This document shows, piece by piece, positions 33,742 through 43,119 of a DNA stretch of 64,000 nt (its first letter is position 1; the number at the start of each line of letters is the position of its first letter). Source of the stretch: Pelomonas sp051857475 (GTDB taxonomy: Bacteria; Pseudomonadota; Gammaproteobacteria; Burkholderiales; Burkholderiaceae_C). The translations under genes and the position numbers were made by a program. Under the pieces are notes generated by a model. That model ran no database searches, was not told the DNA's origin, and was given only the letters and a program-made list of their open reading frames with translations. The stretch spans positions 558,001-622,000 of the forward strand of contig NZ_JBPZGZ010000003.1 in the NCBI RefSeq assembly GCF_051857475.1, given 5' to 3'.

Positions 33742-36366
33742 ATGAAAGCCGCCGAGATCCGCCAGACCTTTCTGAAGTTCTTCGAGTCGAAGGGCCACCA
33801 GATCGTCGCCTCCAGCCCGGTGGTGCCGGGCGACGACCCGACGCTGCTGTTCACCAACGCGGGCATGAACCAGTTCAAGGACGTGTTCCTGGGCTTCGAC
33901 AAGCGCGCCTACACCCGCGCGACGACCAGCCAGAAGTGCATCCGCGCCGGTGGCAAGCACAACGACCTGGACAACGTCGGCTACACCGCCCGCCATCACA
34001 CGTTCTTCGAGATGCTGGGCAACTTCTCGTTCGGCGACTATTTCAAGCATGACGCCATCAGCTACGCCTGGGAGCTGCTGACCGTCAACTTCGGCCTGCC
34101 CAAGGACAAGCTCTGGGTCACGGTCTACGAAGAGGACGACGAGGCCTACGAGATCTGGAACCAGGTGGTGGGCGTGCCGCAAGAGCGCATCGTGCGCATC
34201 GGCGACAACAAGGGCGCGCGCTACATGTCCGACAACTTCTGGATGATGGGCGACACCGGTCCCTGCGGCCCCTGCACCGAGATCTTCTACGACCACGGCC
34301 CCGACGTGGCCGGCGGCCCCCCGGGCTCGGCCGAGCAGGACGGCGACCGCTACATCGAGATCTGGAACAACGTCTTCATGCAGTTCAACCGCACTGAAGA
34401 CGGCGTCATGCACAAGCTGCCCAAGCCGTCGGTGGACACCGGCATGGGCCTGGAGCGCCTGGCCGCGGTGCTGCAGCATGTGCACAGCAACTATGAGATC
34501 GACACCTTCGTGAACCTGCTGGCGGCCGCCAAGTCGGCGGTCGACGCAGCCGGCGGTGGCGACTGTGATGCCACGAGCCCGTCGCTGAAGGTCATTGCCG
34601 ACCACATCCGCGCCTGCTCCTTCACCATCGTCGACGGCGTCATCCCCGGCAACGCCGGCCGTGGCTATGTGCTGCGCCGCATCGCCCGCCGCGCCATCCG
34701 CCACGGCTACAAGCTGGGCGCTCGCACGCCTTTCTTCCACAAGCTGGTGGCGGCGCTGAGTGCTGAGATGGGCGACGCCTATCCCGAACTGCGCCAGGCT
34801 CAAGGACGCGTGACCGACGTGCTGAAGCAGGAGGAAGAGCGCTTCTTCCAGACCATCGCCACCGGCATGGAAATCCTCGAAGCGGCGCTGGCCAAGGGCG
34901 GCAACGTCGATGGCGACACCGCCTTCAAGCTGCATGACACCTATGGCTTCCCGGTCGACCTGACCGCCGACGTCTGCCGCGAGCGCGGCGTGACGGTGGA
35001 CGAGGCCCGCTTCAACGAGCTGCTGGAAGAGCAGAAGAACCGTGCCCGCGCCGCCGGCAAGTTCAAGATGGCCCAGGGCCTGGCCTACAGCGGCGCGGCC
35101 ACCGAGTTCCACGGCTACGAGCACCTCGTCTGCGAGCACAGCAAGGTCACGGCCATCTACGTCGATGGCGCGCAAGTCAATGAGGCCCAGGCCGGTGACG
35201 ACGCCGTCATCGTGCTGGACCACACCCCCTTCTATGCCGAGAGCGGCGGCCAGGTCGGCGACGCCGGCGAGCTGCGCAACGGCACGACGCGCGTCGTCGT
35301 GGCCGACACGCTGAAGATCCAGGCCGACGTGTTCGGCCACCATGGCCAGGTCGTCGAGGGCACGGTCAAGGTCGGTGACGTGTTCGTCGCGCGCGTCGAC
35401 GCTGAGCGTCGCGCCAAGACCGTGCGCAACCACAGCGCCACCCACCTGATGCACAAGGCCCTGCGCGAGGTGCTGGGCGCCCATGTGCAGCAGAAGGGCT
35501 CGCTGGTGAACGCCGAGCGCACGCGCTTCGACTTCGCCCACAACGCGCCCATGACGGCCGAGGAGATCCGCGAGATCGAGGCGCTGGTCAATGCCGAGAT
35601 CCTCGGCAACGCCGGCGCCAATGCGCAGGTCATGGCCCTGGACGACGCGCAGAAGTCGGGCGCCATGATGCTGTTCGGCGAGAAGTACGGCGAGACCGTG
35701 CGCGTGCTGTCCATCGGCTCGTCCAAGGAACTCTGCGGCGGCACCCACGTGAAGGCGACCGGCGACATCGGCCTGTTCAAGATCGTGGCCGAATCGGGCG
35801 TTGCCGCTGGCATCCGCCGCGTCGAAGCCGTCACCGGCGACAACGCGTTGGCCTATCTGCAGTCGCTCGAGACGACGGTGCAGGGCGCCGCCATGACGCT
35901 GAAGACCTCGCCGCACGAGCTGGGCGCCCGCCTGCACGCGGTGCTGGATCAGATCAAGTCGCTGGAGAAGGAACTCACCGCGGCCAAGAGCAAGCTGGCT
36001 TCCGCCCAGGGCGACGAGCTGCTGGCCCAGGCCGTGGACGTGAAGGGCCTCAAGGTGCTGGCCGCGAGGCTCGAAGGCGCCGATGCCAAGACCCTGCGCG
36101 AGACCATGGACAAGCTCAAGGACAAGCTGAAGACGGCGGCCATCGTGCTGGCGGCCGTGGACGGCGACAAGGTCCAGCTGGCGGCCGGCGTCACGGCCGA
36201 CAGCATTGGCAAGGTCAAGGCCGGCGATCTGGTCAACTTCGTCGCCCAGCAGGTCGGCGGCAAGGGCGGCGGCAAGCCCGACCTGGCCATGGCTGGCGGC
36301 ACGCAACCCGCGGGTGTGGCTGCTGCGCTGAACAGCGTCGCAGGCTGGGTCGCAGAGCGCGTGTAG
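33742..36366 (+). CDS. alaS: Alanyl-tRNA synthetase
   Basis: Charges tRNA-Ala and edits mischarged Ser and Gly. The 874-residue protein has the class II catalytic core from the N-terminus (KAAEIRQTFLKFFESKGHQIVASSPVVP, FTNAGMNQFKDVFLG, VSRGTR-like QKCIRAGGKHNDLDNVG). The editing domain carries the metal-binding HSATHLMHKALREVLG and CGGTHV motifs. The C-Ala oligomerisation domain closes the protein. Length equals E. coli AlaS (876). A -10-like TACAAT at 33695-33700 lies 42 bases upstream. The recX/recA neighbours found in some species are absent; it stands alone. Confidence 0.98.
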   Translation: MKAAEIRQTFLKFFESKGHQIVASSPVVPGDDPTLLFTNAGMNQFKDVFLGFDKRAYTRATTSQKCIRAGGKHNDLDNVGYTARHHTFFEMLGNFSFGDYFKHDAISYAWELLTVNFGLPKDKLWVTVYEEDDEAYEIWNQVVGVPQERIVRIGDNKGARYMSDNFWMMGDTGPCGPCTEIFYDHGPDVAGGPPGSAEQDGDRYIEIWNNVFMQFNRTEDGVMHKLPKPSVDTGMGLERLAAVLQHVHSNYEIDTFVNLLAAAKSAVDAAGGGDCDATSPSLKVIADHIRACSFTIVDGVIPGNAGRGYVLRRIARRAIRHGYKLGARTPFFHKLVAALSAEMGDAYPELRQAQGRVTDVLKQEEERFFQTIATGMEILEAALAKGGNVDGDTAFKLHDTYGFPVDLTADVCRERGVTVDEARFNELLEEQKNRARAAGKFKMAQGLAYSGAATEFHGYEHLVCEHSKVTAIYVDGAQVNEAQAGDDAVIVLDHTPFYAESGGQVGDAGELRNGTTRVVVADTLKIQADVFGHHGQVVEGTVKVGDVFVARVDAERRAKTVRNHSATHLMHKALREVLGAHVQQKGSLVNAERTRFDFAHNAPMTAEEIREIEALVNAEILGNAGANAQVMALDDAQKSGAMMLFGEKYGETVRVLSIGSSKELCGGTHVKATGDIGLFKIVAESGVAAGIRRVEAVTGDNALAYLQSLETTVQGAAMTLKTSPHELGARLHAVLDQIKSLEKELTAAKSKLASAQGDELLAQAVDVKGLKVLAARLEGADAKTLRETMDKLKDKLKTAAIVLAAVDGDKVQLAAGVTADSIGKVKAGDLVNFVAQQVGGKGGGKPDLAMAGGTQPAGVAAALNSVAGWVAERV

Positions 36367-36387
36367 TCAACACCTGCCCCCACGAAC

Positions 36388-36414
36388 GAGGCCCGCTGAT
36401 TGCGGGCCTTTTTC
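36388..36414 (+). terminator. Intrinsic terminator after alaS
   Basis: Stem GGCCCGC/GCGGGCC with a 5-base loop (TGATT) and a following T-run lies 22 bases after the alaS stop. The 200 bases between it and the serine hydrolase show no further gene. Confidence 0.88.
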
Positions 36415-36611
36415 TTTGGCAGGTACGGCCTGGGGCGGCGGGCTGCCGACCATGCCGACGTTCCTGCGTTTCGTCGGCAAGTGCTGGTTCGCGAGGAGGG
36501 CGCCGACAACACTGCGCCGGCCCTCCATCCTGCCCACGCCTCAGGAGGGCGGTCCTGCGTCGTCGCGTCGAGCTTCGGGATCGGTGTGTCCCAACTGAAG
36601 AAGCTCCCGTG

Positions 36612-37751
36612 ATGAACCACAGAATCTGCATGATCGCTCTGGCCGCATGCGCTGCCTCATTCGCAACCCATGCTGCCGATGCGCCTCAGACGCCCGCCTC
36701 CGCTGCCCAGGCTGCGCCCGCCGCCAGCCTGCAGGCCCGACTCACGGCCAGCGTGAACGGCAGCAAGGTGCCGGCCATGGGCGCCGTGGTGATACGCCAT
36801 GGCCAGGTGATGGAGCTTGCGGTCGCCGGCCTGCGCGCCAAGGGCGGCGCCGAAGCGGTTCAGCGCGGCGATGTCTGGCACCTCGGCTCCAACGGCAAGG
36901 CCATGACGGCCACGATGGTCGCGCGCCTGGTGGAGAAGGGCGTGTTGTCCTGGGACGCGCCGCTGGGTCAGTTGCTGCCTGAGCTGGCCGCCGACATGCA
37001 GGCCGCCTATCGTGACGTCACCCTGCGTGACCTGCTCGCCCACCAGGCCGGCCTCCAGGGGGATATCGACGAATCCTGGATGGCCGTCTTCTACAAGGAC
37101 AAGCGCGCCTTGCATGAACAGCGCCTGGCCTTCGCCCGCATTGCGCTTGCGCAGGCCCCGGCCTATGCGCGTGGTGCCGGCGACGGCTATTCGAACTCAG
37201 GGGTGCTGATCGCTGGCCTGGCCGCCGAGCGGGCCACCGGCCTGCCCTACGAGGCCCTGATGCAGCGCGAGCTGTTCGAACCGCTGGGCCTGCGCAGCGC
37301 GGGTTTCGGCGCCACCCACCGCGGGCAGCCCCTGGGGCACAAGGCGGGCGAGCCTGTCGAAGGCGTTGAGGCGGACAACCCCGCCGTCATTGCGCCCGCC
37401 GGTGGCATCACCTTGTCGCTGGAAGACTGGGCCAGGTTCGCCATCGATCAGATGGCCGGCGAGCAGGGCCGCGGCAAGCTGCTGAAGGCCGAGACCTACC
37501 GTCTGCTGCACCAACCGGCACGTGAAGGTGGCAAGTTCGCGCTTGGCTGGCGGGCGCAGAACAGCATGGCCGGCGTGAACGCCCGCCACCTCGCCCATAC
37601 CGGCAGCAACGGCGCCTGGTTCGCCCTCATCGTGCTGAAGCCGGACACCGAAGACGCCGTGCTGGTGACAGGCAATGCCAGTGAAGACGTCGAGGCCGAC
37701 AAGGCCGTTCGTGCGGTGGCGATCGCCACGCTCAAGGCGATGGCGCCCTAG
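36612..37751 (+). CDS. Periplasmic serine hydrolase (beta-lactamase/class C family)
   Basis: A 379-residue secreted member of the serine beta-lactamase/transpeptidase-like superfamily, with a signal peptide ending near ATHA-A. The three active-site motifs are visible: SxxK as SNGK in HLGSNGKAMTATM (Ser93), YxN as YSN in GDGYSNSGV, and the third motif as HTG in LAHTGSNGAW. HTG in place of KTG is usual for the esterase and D-aminopeptidase-like branch. It is therefore more likely an esterase or peptidase than an antibiotic-resistance enzyme. The start could be GTG 36609 or ATG 36612. It converges with the MCP gene. Confidence 0.88.
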   Translation: MNHRICMIALAACAASFATHAADAPQTPASAAQAAPAASLQARLTASVNGSKVPAMGAVVIRHGQVMELAVAGLRAKGGAEAVQRGDVWHLGSNGKAMTATMVARLVEKGVLSWDAPLGQLLPELAADMQAAYRDVTLRDLLAHQAGLQGDIDESWMAVFYKDKRALHEQRLAFARIALAQAPAYARGAGDGYSNSGVLIAGLAAERATGLPYEALMQRELFEPLGLRSAGFGATHRGQPLGHKAGEPVEGVEADNPAVIAPAGGITLSLEDWARFAIDQMAGEQGRGKLLKAETYRLLHQPAREGGKFALGWRAQNSMAGVNARHLAHTGSNGAWFALIVLKPDTEDAVLVTGNASEDVEADKAVRAVAIATLKAMAP

Positions 37752-37778
37752 GCGCGCATCAACAGCCGCGTGGGCGAC

Positions 37779-39905
37779 TCAGAAGGTCTCCCAGTCGCCT
37801 TCATCGGTGGCTGCGGCGGGCGCCGGCGCCGGCCTCGGCGCACTGACCGGTGCGGGCTTGGCTGCCGGCGGGGCAGGGCGGGGCGTCGCCGCCTTGGGCG
37901 CCGGTGCCGCGGGCTTGGCGGCCGCAGGCTTGGAAGCCGTGACGGGAGCCGGAGCCGGCCGGGGTGCCGAGACGCGATGCGATTCGCTGCCTGAAACACG
38001 GAAGACGGCCACCGCTTCGACCAGGCGCTGGGCCTGTTCCTTCAGGCTTTCGGCCGCGGCGGCGGACTCTTCCACCAGGGCCGCGTTCTGCTGCGTCATC
38101 TGGTCGAGCTGCACGACCGAGGTGTTGACCGAGGCGATGCCTTCGCTCTGCTCGGTGGCGGCCGAGCTGATCTCGCCGATGATGTCCTGCACACGCTGCA
38201 CGCTGGAGACGATCTCGCCCATGGTGGTGCCGGCCGTCTGCACCAGGCGGGCACCGTTCTCGACGCGTTCGACGCTGTTGCCGATCAGGGCCTTGATCTC
38301 CTTGGCGGCTTCGGCGCTGCGGCCCGCCAGGGAGCGCACCTCGCCGGCCACGACCGCGAAGCCGCGCCCCTGTTCGCCGGCGCGCGCTGCTTCCACCGCG
38401 GCGTTCAACGCCAGGATATTGGTCTGGAAGGCGATGCCGTCGATGGTGCCGATGATGTCGCTGATCTTCTTGCTGGCCGCGTTGATCTCGTCCATGGTCG
38501 TGACGACCTGGCCGACGACCTCACCGCCACGCGTGGCCGCGGACACAGCGGACTGCACCAGCTGGTTGGCGGTGCGGGCCGAGTCGGCGGTCTGGCGCAC
38601 GGTGCCGGTCAGCTCGCTCATCGACGAGGCGGCGTTCTGCAGATTGCTGGCCGTCTGTTCGGTGCGCTGGCTGAGGTCGAGGTTGCCGGTGGCAATCTCG
38701 GTGCTGGCGGTGCCGATGCTGTCGACCGAGTTGCGTACCGTGCCGATGGTGGAGGCCAGGCGCTGGCGCATGCTCTCGGTGTCCTGGATCAGCGAGCCGA
38801 TCTCGTCGTTGCGCGTGCTGCTGACCGACTGGCTGAGGTCGCCGTCGGCAATCGCGCCAACGGCCTTCTGCAGCGACGCCAGCGGCTGAGCCACCCAGCG
38901 ACGCATCATCCACAGCAGGCCGAAACCCAGGCCCACGGCCGTCAGGGCCAGGGCGCCCCAGAAGAAGAACAGCGTCGAGCGGCCGGCGGCCGAGGCCTCA
39001 CCGCGCGAGACCTGGGCGACGACCCAGTAGCCGGTCTTGTCGCTCTTGCGGGCGATGGCGAAGTTGTCGGAGAGGCCGTTGCCGAGCACGTCGGGCGCGT
39101 CGTCGAAGATGACGGCACTCTCCTTCTGCTCGGCCAGGATCTTCTCGAAGCCCGGTGCGACGCTCGACAGCAGCTTGCCCTTGGCCGTCGGGTGGGCGGC
39201 GAGCTGGGCCTTGGACGGATCGCTGGGTACGGCGACGATGTAGGTGCCGCCATGCTCGAAGAACTTGGCGCTGCCGGCCATGCGGTCCATGGCCTGCTCG
39301 AAGGCATCGAGGTCGAAGCCGACGAAGAGGATGCCCACGACTTTGCCGGCGTCACTCTTGATGGGCTCGTAATGCGTCATGTAGGCACGCCCGAACAACA
39401 GCGCGCGGCCTGTATAGGACTTGCCGGCCATGACATTCGCGTAGGCCGGGTGCTGCTTGCCCAGCATGGTGCCCATGGCGCGCTCACCCTTGTCGTTCTT
39501 CAGCGAGGTGGTGATGCGCTCGAAGTCGTCGCCCTTGAGCGCGAAGACGGTGGCCACGCCGCCATTGACGGCCGCGAACTTGTCGACCTGGGTGAAGTTG
39601 CCGTTGAGCTTGGGACCCCAGTCGCGCAGGTCTCCGGTGGCCTCGTCGAGGTTGAAGCTGGGGCCGAAGTCCTGGCGGAAGGAGCCGAAGCTGCGCTGCA
39701 CCTGCTTGGCGGCGACTTCGTCCATGGCCTGCATCGTGTCGACCAGGGTGGCGGCCTTGTCGCCGACCCAGGTCTGCACCTGCTCATTGGCGGAGCGCTT
39801 CAGCAGGGTGCCGACGATGAGGCTGACAACCAGCAGCACCCCTGCGACGGCGACGGCGCCGGTCAGCGAGACCTGGCGGGCAATGGAGTTGACGGGCTGA
39901 CTCAT
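37779..39905 (-). CDS. Methyl-accepting chemotaxis protein with Cache sensor and CheR/CheB tether
   Basis: A 708-residue chemoreceptor. In order: helix 1 (about 12-35), a periplasmic Cache_3-type sensor (about 40-310, with YTGRALLFGRAYMTHYEPIKS and VVGILFVGFDLDAFEQAM), helix 2 (about 317-342) and a HAMP domain (about 340-395). The signalling domain follows, with the hairpin tip segment FQTNILALNAAVEAARAGEQGRGFAVVAGEVRSLA. An Ala/Pro-rich linker of about 60 residues then leads to the last five residues DWETF, a match to the NWETF pentapeptide that docks CheR and CheB. It is the last gene of the che operon. Ligand unknown; Cache_3 domains bind small acids or amines. Confidence 0.94.
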   Translation of the reverse strand: MSQPVNSIARQVSLTGAVAVAGVLLVVSLIVGTLLKRSANEQVQTWVGDKAATLVDTMQAMDEVAAKQVQRSFGSFRQDFGPSFNLDEATGDLRDWGPKLNGNFTQVDKFAAVNGGVATVFALKGDDFERITTSLKNDKGERAMGTMLGKQHPAYANVMAGKSYTGRALLFGRAYMTHYEPIKSDAGKVVGILFVGFDLDAFEQAMDRMAGSAKFFEHGGTYIVAVPSDPSKAQLAAHPTAKGKLLSSVAPGFEKILAEQKESAVIFDDAPDVLGNGLSDNFAIARKSDKTGYWVVAQVSRGEASAAGRSTLFFFWGALALTAVGLGFGLLWMMRRWVAQPLASLQKAVGAIADGDLSQSVSSTRNDEIGSLIQDTESMRQRLASTIGTVRNSVDSIGTASTEIATGNLDLSQRTEQTASNLQNAASSMSELTGTVRQTADSARTANQLVQSAVSAATRGGEVVGQVVTTMDEINAASKKISDIIGTIDGIAFQTNILALNAAVEAARAGEQGRGFAVVAGEVRSLAGRSAEAAKEIKALIGNSVERVENGARLVQTAGTTMGEIVSSVQRVQDIIGEISSAATEQSEGIASVNTSVVQLDQMTQQNAALVEESAAAAESLKEQAQRLVEAVAVFRVSGSESHRVSAPRPAPAPVTASKPAAAKPAAPAPKAATPRPAPPAAKPAPVSAPRPAPAPAAATDEGDWETF

Positions 39906-39990
39906 GCGAATCTCCAGAAACCAAAGCGTGCAAGGCTCCGCGCACCCCGCCTCGTCGCGGGGGCACGTGAACGTGAATCAGGGCCGGTGA

Positions 39991-40512
39991 TCAGGCGGCG
40001 ATGGCCGCGTCCATCAGGCCCATCTCGGCGCTGCTCATCAGGCCTTCGATGTCCATCAGGATCAGCATGCGTTCGCCGACCGAGCCGATGCCGGTGATGA
40101 AGCTGGTGTCCACCGACGCCGAGCTGAGCTCGGGGGCCGGCTTGATCGCGTCGCGGCTCAGTTCCAGCACGTCGGAGACCGAGTCCACGACGGCACCGAC
40201 GACGCGGTTCTTCACGTTCAAGACGATGACGACCGTGAAGCTGTTGTACTCGGCCGTGGCGCAGTTGAGCTTCAGGCGCAGGTCGACGATGGGAACGATG
40301 ACGCCGCGCAGGTTGACGACACCCTTGATGAAGTCCGGCGCATTGGCGATGCGCGTGGGCTGCTCGTAGGAACGGATCTCCTGCACCTTCAGGATGTCGA
40401 TGCCGTATTCCTCGGAGCCGAGGCGGAAGGTCAGGTATTCGCCACTCTTGGGGCCGTGGGCCTTGGCAGTGACGGCGCCTTGCTGGCGCAGGGCCGGAAC
40501 GTTGGCTTCCAT
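39991..40512 (-). CDS. cheW: Chemotaxis coupling protein CheW
   Basis: A 173-residue single-domain CheW linking the MCP to CheA. The motifs YLTFRLGSEEYGIDILKVQEIRSYE, VVNLRGVIVPIVDLRLKL and MLILMDIEGLM are all present, with a short extension after the domain. It starts 27 bases after cheA and is followed by the MCP gene, so it is the coupling protein of this array. Compared with the copy at 15616 it shares almost every core motif, which suggests a duplication within the lineage. Confidence 0.95.
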   Translation of the reverse strand: MEANVPALRQQGAVTAKAHGPKSGEYLTFRLGSEEYGIDILKVQEIRSYEQPTRIANAPDFIKGVVNLRGVIVPIVDLRLKLNCATAEYNSFTVVIVLNVKNRVVGAVVDSVSDVLELSRDAIKPAPELSSASVDTSFITGIGSVGERMLILMDIEGLMSSAEMGLMDAAIAA

Positions 40513-40539
40513 GCAGACCTCTCCTAGTGTTGTGATGGT

Positions 40540-42672
40540 TCAGTGGCGCGAGCGGCGCACCAGGCTGCCGACGTCCAGGATCAGGGCCACGCGGCCGTCG
40601 CCCATGATGGTGGCGCCGGACACGTCGTTGACCTTGCGGTAGTTGGCCTCGAGGTTCTTGACGACGACCTGCTGCTGGCCGAGCAGTTCGTCCACCAGCA
40701 GCGCGACGCGGCCGCCTTCGGCCTCGACGACGACCATGATGGATGACACGTGCTCGAAGTCGAAGCGCGGCACGTCGAAGACCTTCTCGAGCTCGATGAC
40801 GGGCATGTACTCGTCACGGACCTCGACGACGCGGCCGGAGCCGGCGACGGTCTTGATGGTGTCGGCCTGAACCTGGAAGGACTCGACGACGGAGGACAGC
40901 GGCAGGATGTAGCACTCGTCGCCGACGCCCACGCTCATGCCGTCCATGATGGCCAGCGTCAGCGGCAGGCGCACGGACACCTTCATGCCGTAGCCTTCGG
41001 CGGAGTCGATCTCGACCGTGCCGCCCAGCGAGGTGATGTTCTTCTTGACCACGTCCATGCCCACACCGCGGCCGGACACGTCGGTGACCTGCTCGGCGGT
41101 GGAGAAGCCGGGCGCGAAGATCAGGTTCCAGCATTCGGCGTCGGTCATGGTGTCCGGCGCGTCGATGCCTTTTTCACGGGCCTTCTTGATCAGCTTGTCG
41201 CGGTTCAGGCCGCGGCCGTCGTCGCGCACTTCGATGACGATGCTGCCGCCCTGGTGGGAAGCGACCAGTGTGATCGTGCCCTGCTCGGGCTTGCCGCGGG
41301 CGATGCGGTCGGCCGGCATTTCGACACCGTGGTCGCAGCTGTTGCGCACCAGGTGGGTCAGCGGGTCGGTGATCTTCTCGACCAGGCTCTTGTCCAGTTC
41401 GGTGGCTTCACCCTGGGTGACCAGCTCGACCTTCTTGCCCAGCTTGGCGGCCAGGTCGCGCAGCATGCGCGGGAAGCGGTTGAACACCGTCGACATCGGA
41501 ATCATCCGGATCGACATGACGGACTCTTGCAGGTCGCGCGTGTTGCGCTCCAGGTCGGCCAGGCCCGAGGTCAGCTGCTGGTAGAGGCCGGGATCGAGCT
41601 CGCGGCTGTTCTGGGCCAGCATGGCCTGGGTGATGACGAGTTCACCGACGAGGTTGATGAGCTGGTCGACCTTTTCAATGGAGACGCGCAGCGTCGTCTG
41701 GTCCATGCCGCCGCCCGCGGGCTTGGCATCGGTCTTGGCCGGCGTGGCGGCACGGGCCGGCACGATGGCGGCAGCCGGTGCGGGCGCTGCGGTGGGGGTG
41801 GCTTCGACCGCAGCGCCGGCCGGCACACCCGGGGCGTCGTCGAAGAAACCATAGCCGGGGTCGCCGGACGGCGCTTCGGCCGGCGGGGCGCCCGGAGCGC
41901 CGTCGTAGAAGCCGAAGCCGGTGCCCAGGGGCATCAGCTTGACCTGCTCGCGGGCCACGTGGAAGGTGAAGAGGTCCAGCAGGTCGTTGTCGGTGGAGCT
42001 GGTCAGCACCTTGAAACGACGCATGCCGTCCGAGCTCTGGCCCGCGTCCAGCGGCTCGATGGTGCCGAGATCGGTGATTTCCTTGAACAGCTCGACCAGG
42101 TTGTCGGCCAGGCTCATGTCGGTCAGCGGGCCGACCTGCAACTCCAGCAGGCGCGCGCCGGGCTTGGCCGGCGCTGCGGGTGCGGCAGCCACGGGGGCGG
42201 AGGCCGGTGCGGCGGCAGCCTTCGGTGCGGGCGCAGCCGCCGGAGCGCCGCCGCCTTCGACGAAGCTCTTGATGCTGACCAGCAGGTCGGTCGTGTCGAA
42301 AGGGTCGGCGCCCGAGCCCTGGTGGCGGCCGAGCTGGGCGCGCAGCGCGTCGCCCGACTGCAGCAGCACGTCCACCATGGCCGCATTGGGCTGCAGTTCG
42401 TGGCGGCGCAGCTTGTCCAGCAGCGTCTCCATCTGGTGGGTCAGCTCGGCAACGTCGCTGAAGCCGAAGGTCGCCGCACCACCCTTGATGGAGTGGGCGC
42501 AGCGGAAGATGGCGTTCAGCTCTTCATCGTCGGCCGCCTCGACGTTCACATTGAGCAGCAACTGCTCCATGTTGTCGAGGTTCTCGCCGGCTTCTTCGAA
42601 GAAGACCTGGTAGAACTGGCTGAGGTCGATGCCAGCACTGATGCTGGCGCCTTCTGAGGTCATGTCACCCAT
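40540..42672 (-). CDS. cheA: Chemotaxis histidine kinase CheA
   Basis: A 710-residue cytosolic kinase. Domains in order: P1 phosphotransfer with FRCAHSIKGGAATFGF (phosphorylated H60), an Ala/Pro linker (about 140-170), and a P2-like CheY-binding region (about 170-265). A second Ala-rich linker holds two FYDGAP/FFDDAP repeats. P3 dimerisation follows (about 325-390), then the P4 ATPase (HLVRNSCDHGVE and DDGRGLN boxes) and the P5 CheW-like domain to the end. The start could be ATG 42672 or 42663. It is preceded 28 bases upstream by cheY. Phosphate should flow to CheY and perhaps CheB (not in the window). Confidence 0.96.
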   Translation of the reverse strand: MGDMTSEGASISAGIDLSQFYQVFFEEAGENLDNMEQLLLNVNVEAADDEELNAIFRCAHSIKGGAATFGFSDVAELTHQMETLLDKLRRHELQPNAAMVDVLLQSGDALRAQLGRHQGSGADPFDTTDLLVSIKSFVEGGGAPAAAPAPKAAAAPASAPVAAAPAAPAKPGARLLELQVGPLTDMSLADNLVELFKEITDLGTIEPLDAGQSSDGMRRFKVLTSSTDNDLLDLFTFHVAREQVKLMPLGTGFGFYDGAPGAPPAEAPSGDPGYGFFDDAPGVPAGAAVEATPTAAPAPAAAIVPARAATPAKTDAKPAGGGMDQTTLRVSIEKVDQLINLVGELVITQAMLAQNSRELDPGLYQQLTSGLADLERNTRDLQESVMSIRMIPMSTVFNRFPRMLRDLAAKLGKKVELVTQGEATELDKSLVEKITDPLTHLVRNSCDHGVEMPADRIARGKPEQGTITLVASHQGGSIVIEVRDDGRGLNRDKLIKKAREKGIDAPDTMTDAECWNLIFAPGFSTAEQVTDVSGRGVGMDVVKKNITSLGGTVEIDSAEGYGMKVSVRLPLTLAIMDGMSVGVGDECYILPLSSVVESFQVQADTIKTVAGSGRVVEVRDEYMPVIELEKVFDVPRFDFEHVSSIMVVVEAEGGRVALLVDELLGQQQVVVKNLEANYRKVNDVSGATIMGDGRVALILDVGSLVRRSRH

Positions 42673-42700
42673 GGCTGGTGCTCCCCTGGAAACTCTGACT

Positions 42701-43066
42701 TCAGCGGATGACCTTGCCGATCACTTCGATCAGCTTGGCCGGATCGAAAGGCTTGACCAGCCAGCCGGTGGCGCCGGCGGCGCGGCCCGCCTGCTTCATC
42801 GCGTCGCTGGACTCGGTGGTCAGGATCAGGATGGGCGTGGTCTTGAACTTGGGGTTCTCGCGCAGCTTCTTGGTCAGGCTGATGCCATCCATGCGCGGCA
42901 TGTTCTGGTCGGTCAGCACGAGGTCGAAGTCGCGCTGGCCGGATTTTTCCCAGGCGTCCTGCCCATCCACCGCTTCCACCACGTTGAAGCCGGCGTTCTT
43001 GAGCGTGAAGGCCACCATCTGGCGCATCGAGGCCGAGTCGTCGACAGCAAGGATTGAGTGGGTCAT
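42701..43066 (-). CDS. cheY: CheY-type chemotaxis response regulator
   Basis: A 121-residue stand-alone receiver domain. The acidic pair is DD at 9-10, the phospho-acceptor is D53 (LVLTDQNMPRMDG), the switch threonine lies in ILILTTES and the conserved lysine is K105 in LVKPFD. Phosphorylated CheY binds FliM at the flagellar switch to change rotation; fliM lies about 19 kb away in this window. It sits between the cheZ-like gene and cheA in the operon. Confidence 0.95.
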   Translation of the reverse strand: MTHSILAVDDSASMRQMVAFTLKNAGFNVVEAVDGQDAWEKSGQRDFDLVLTDQNMPRMDGISLTKKLRENPKFKTTPILILTTESSDAMKQAGRAAGATGWLVKPFDPAKLIEVIGKVIR

Positions 43067-43119
43067 CTGTTTTTCTCCGAGGGGACTTGTTGCCTGGGGG
43101 CTGAGATTGGCGGGGGGAT

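Noticed and set aside
36612..37751. Antibiotic-resistance beta-lactamase
   Set aside because: The third motif is HTG rather than KTG and overall pattern fits esterase/peptidase members; no AmpR-type regulator is adjacent.
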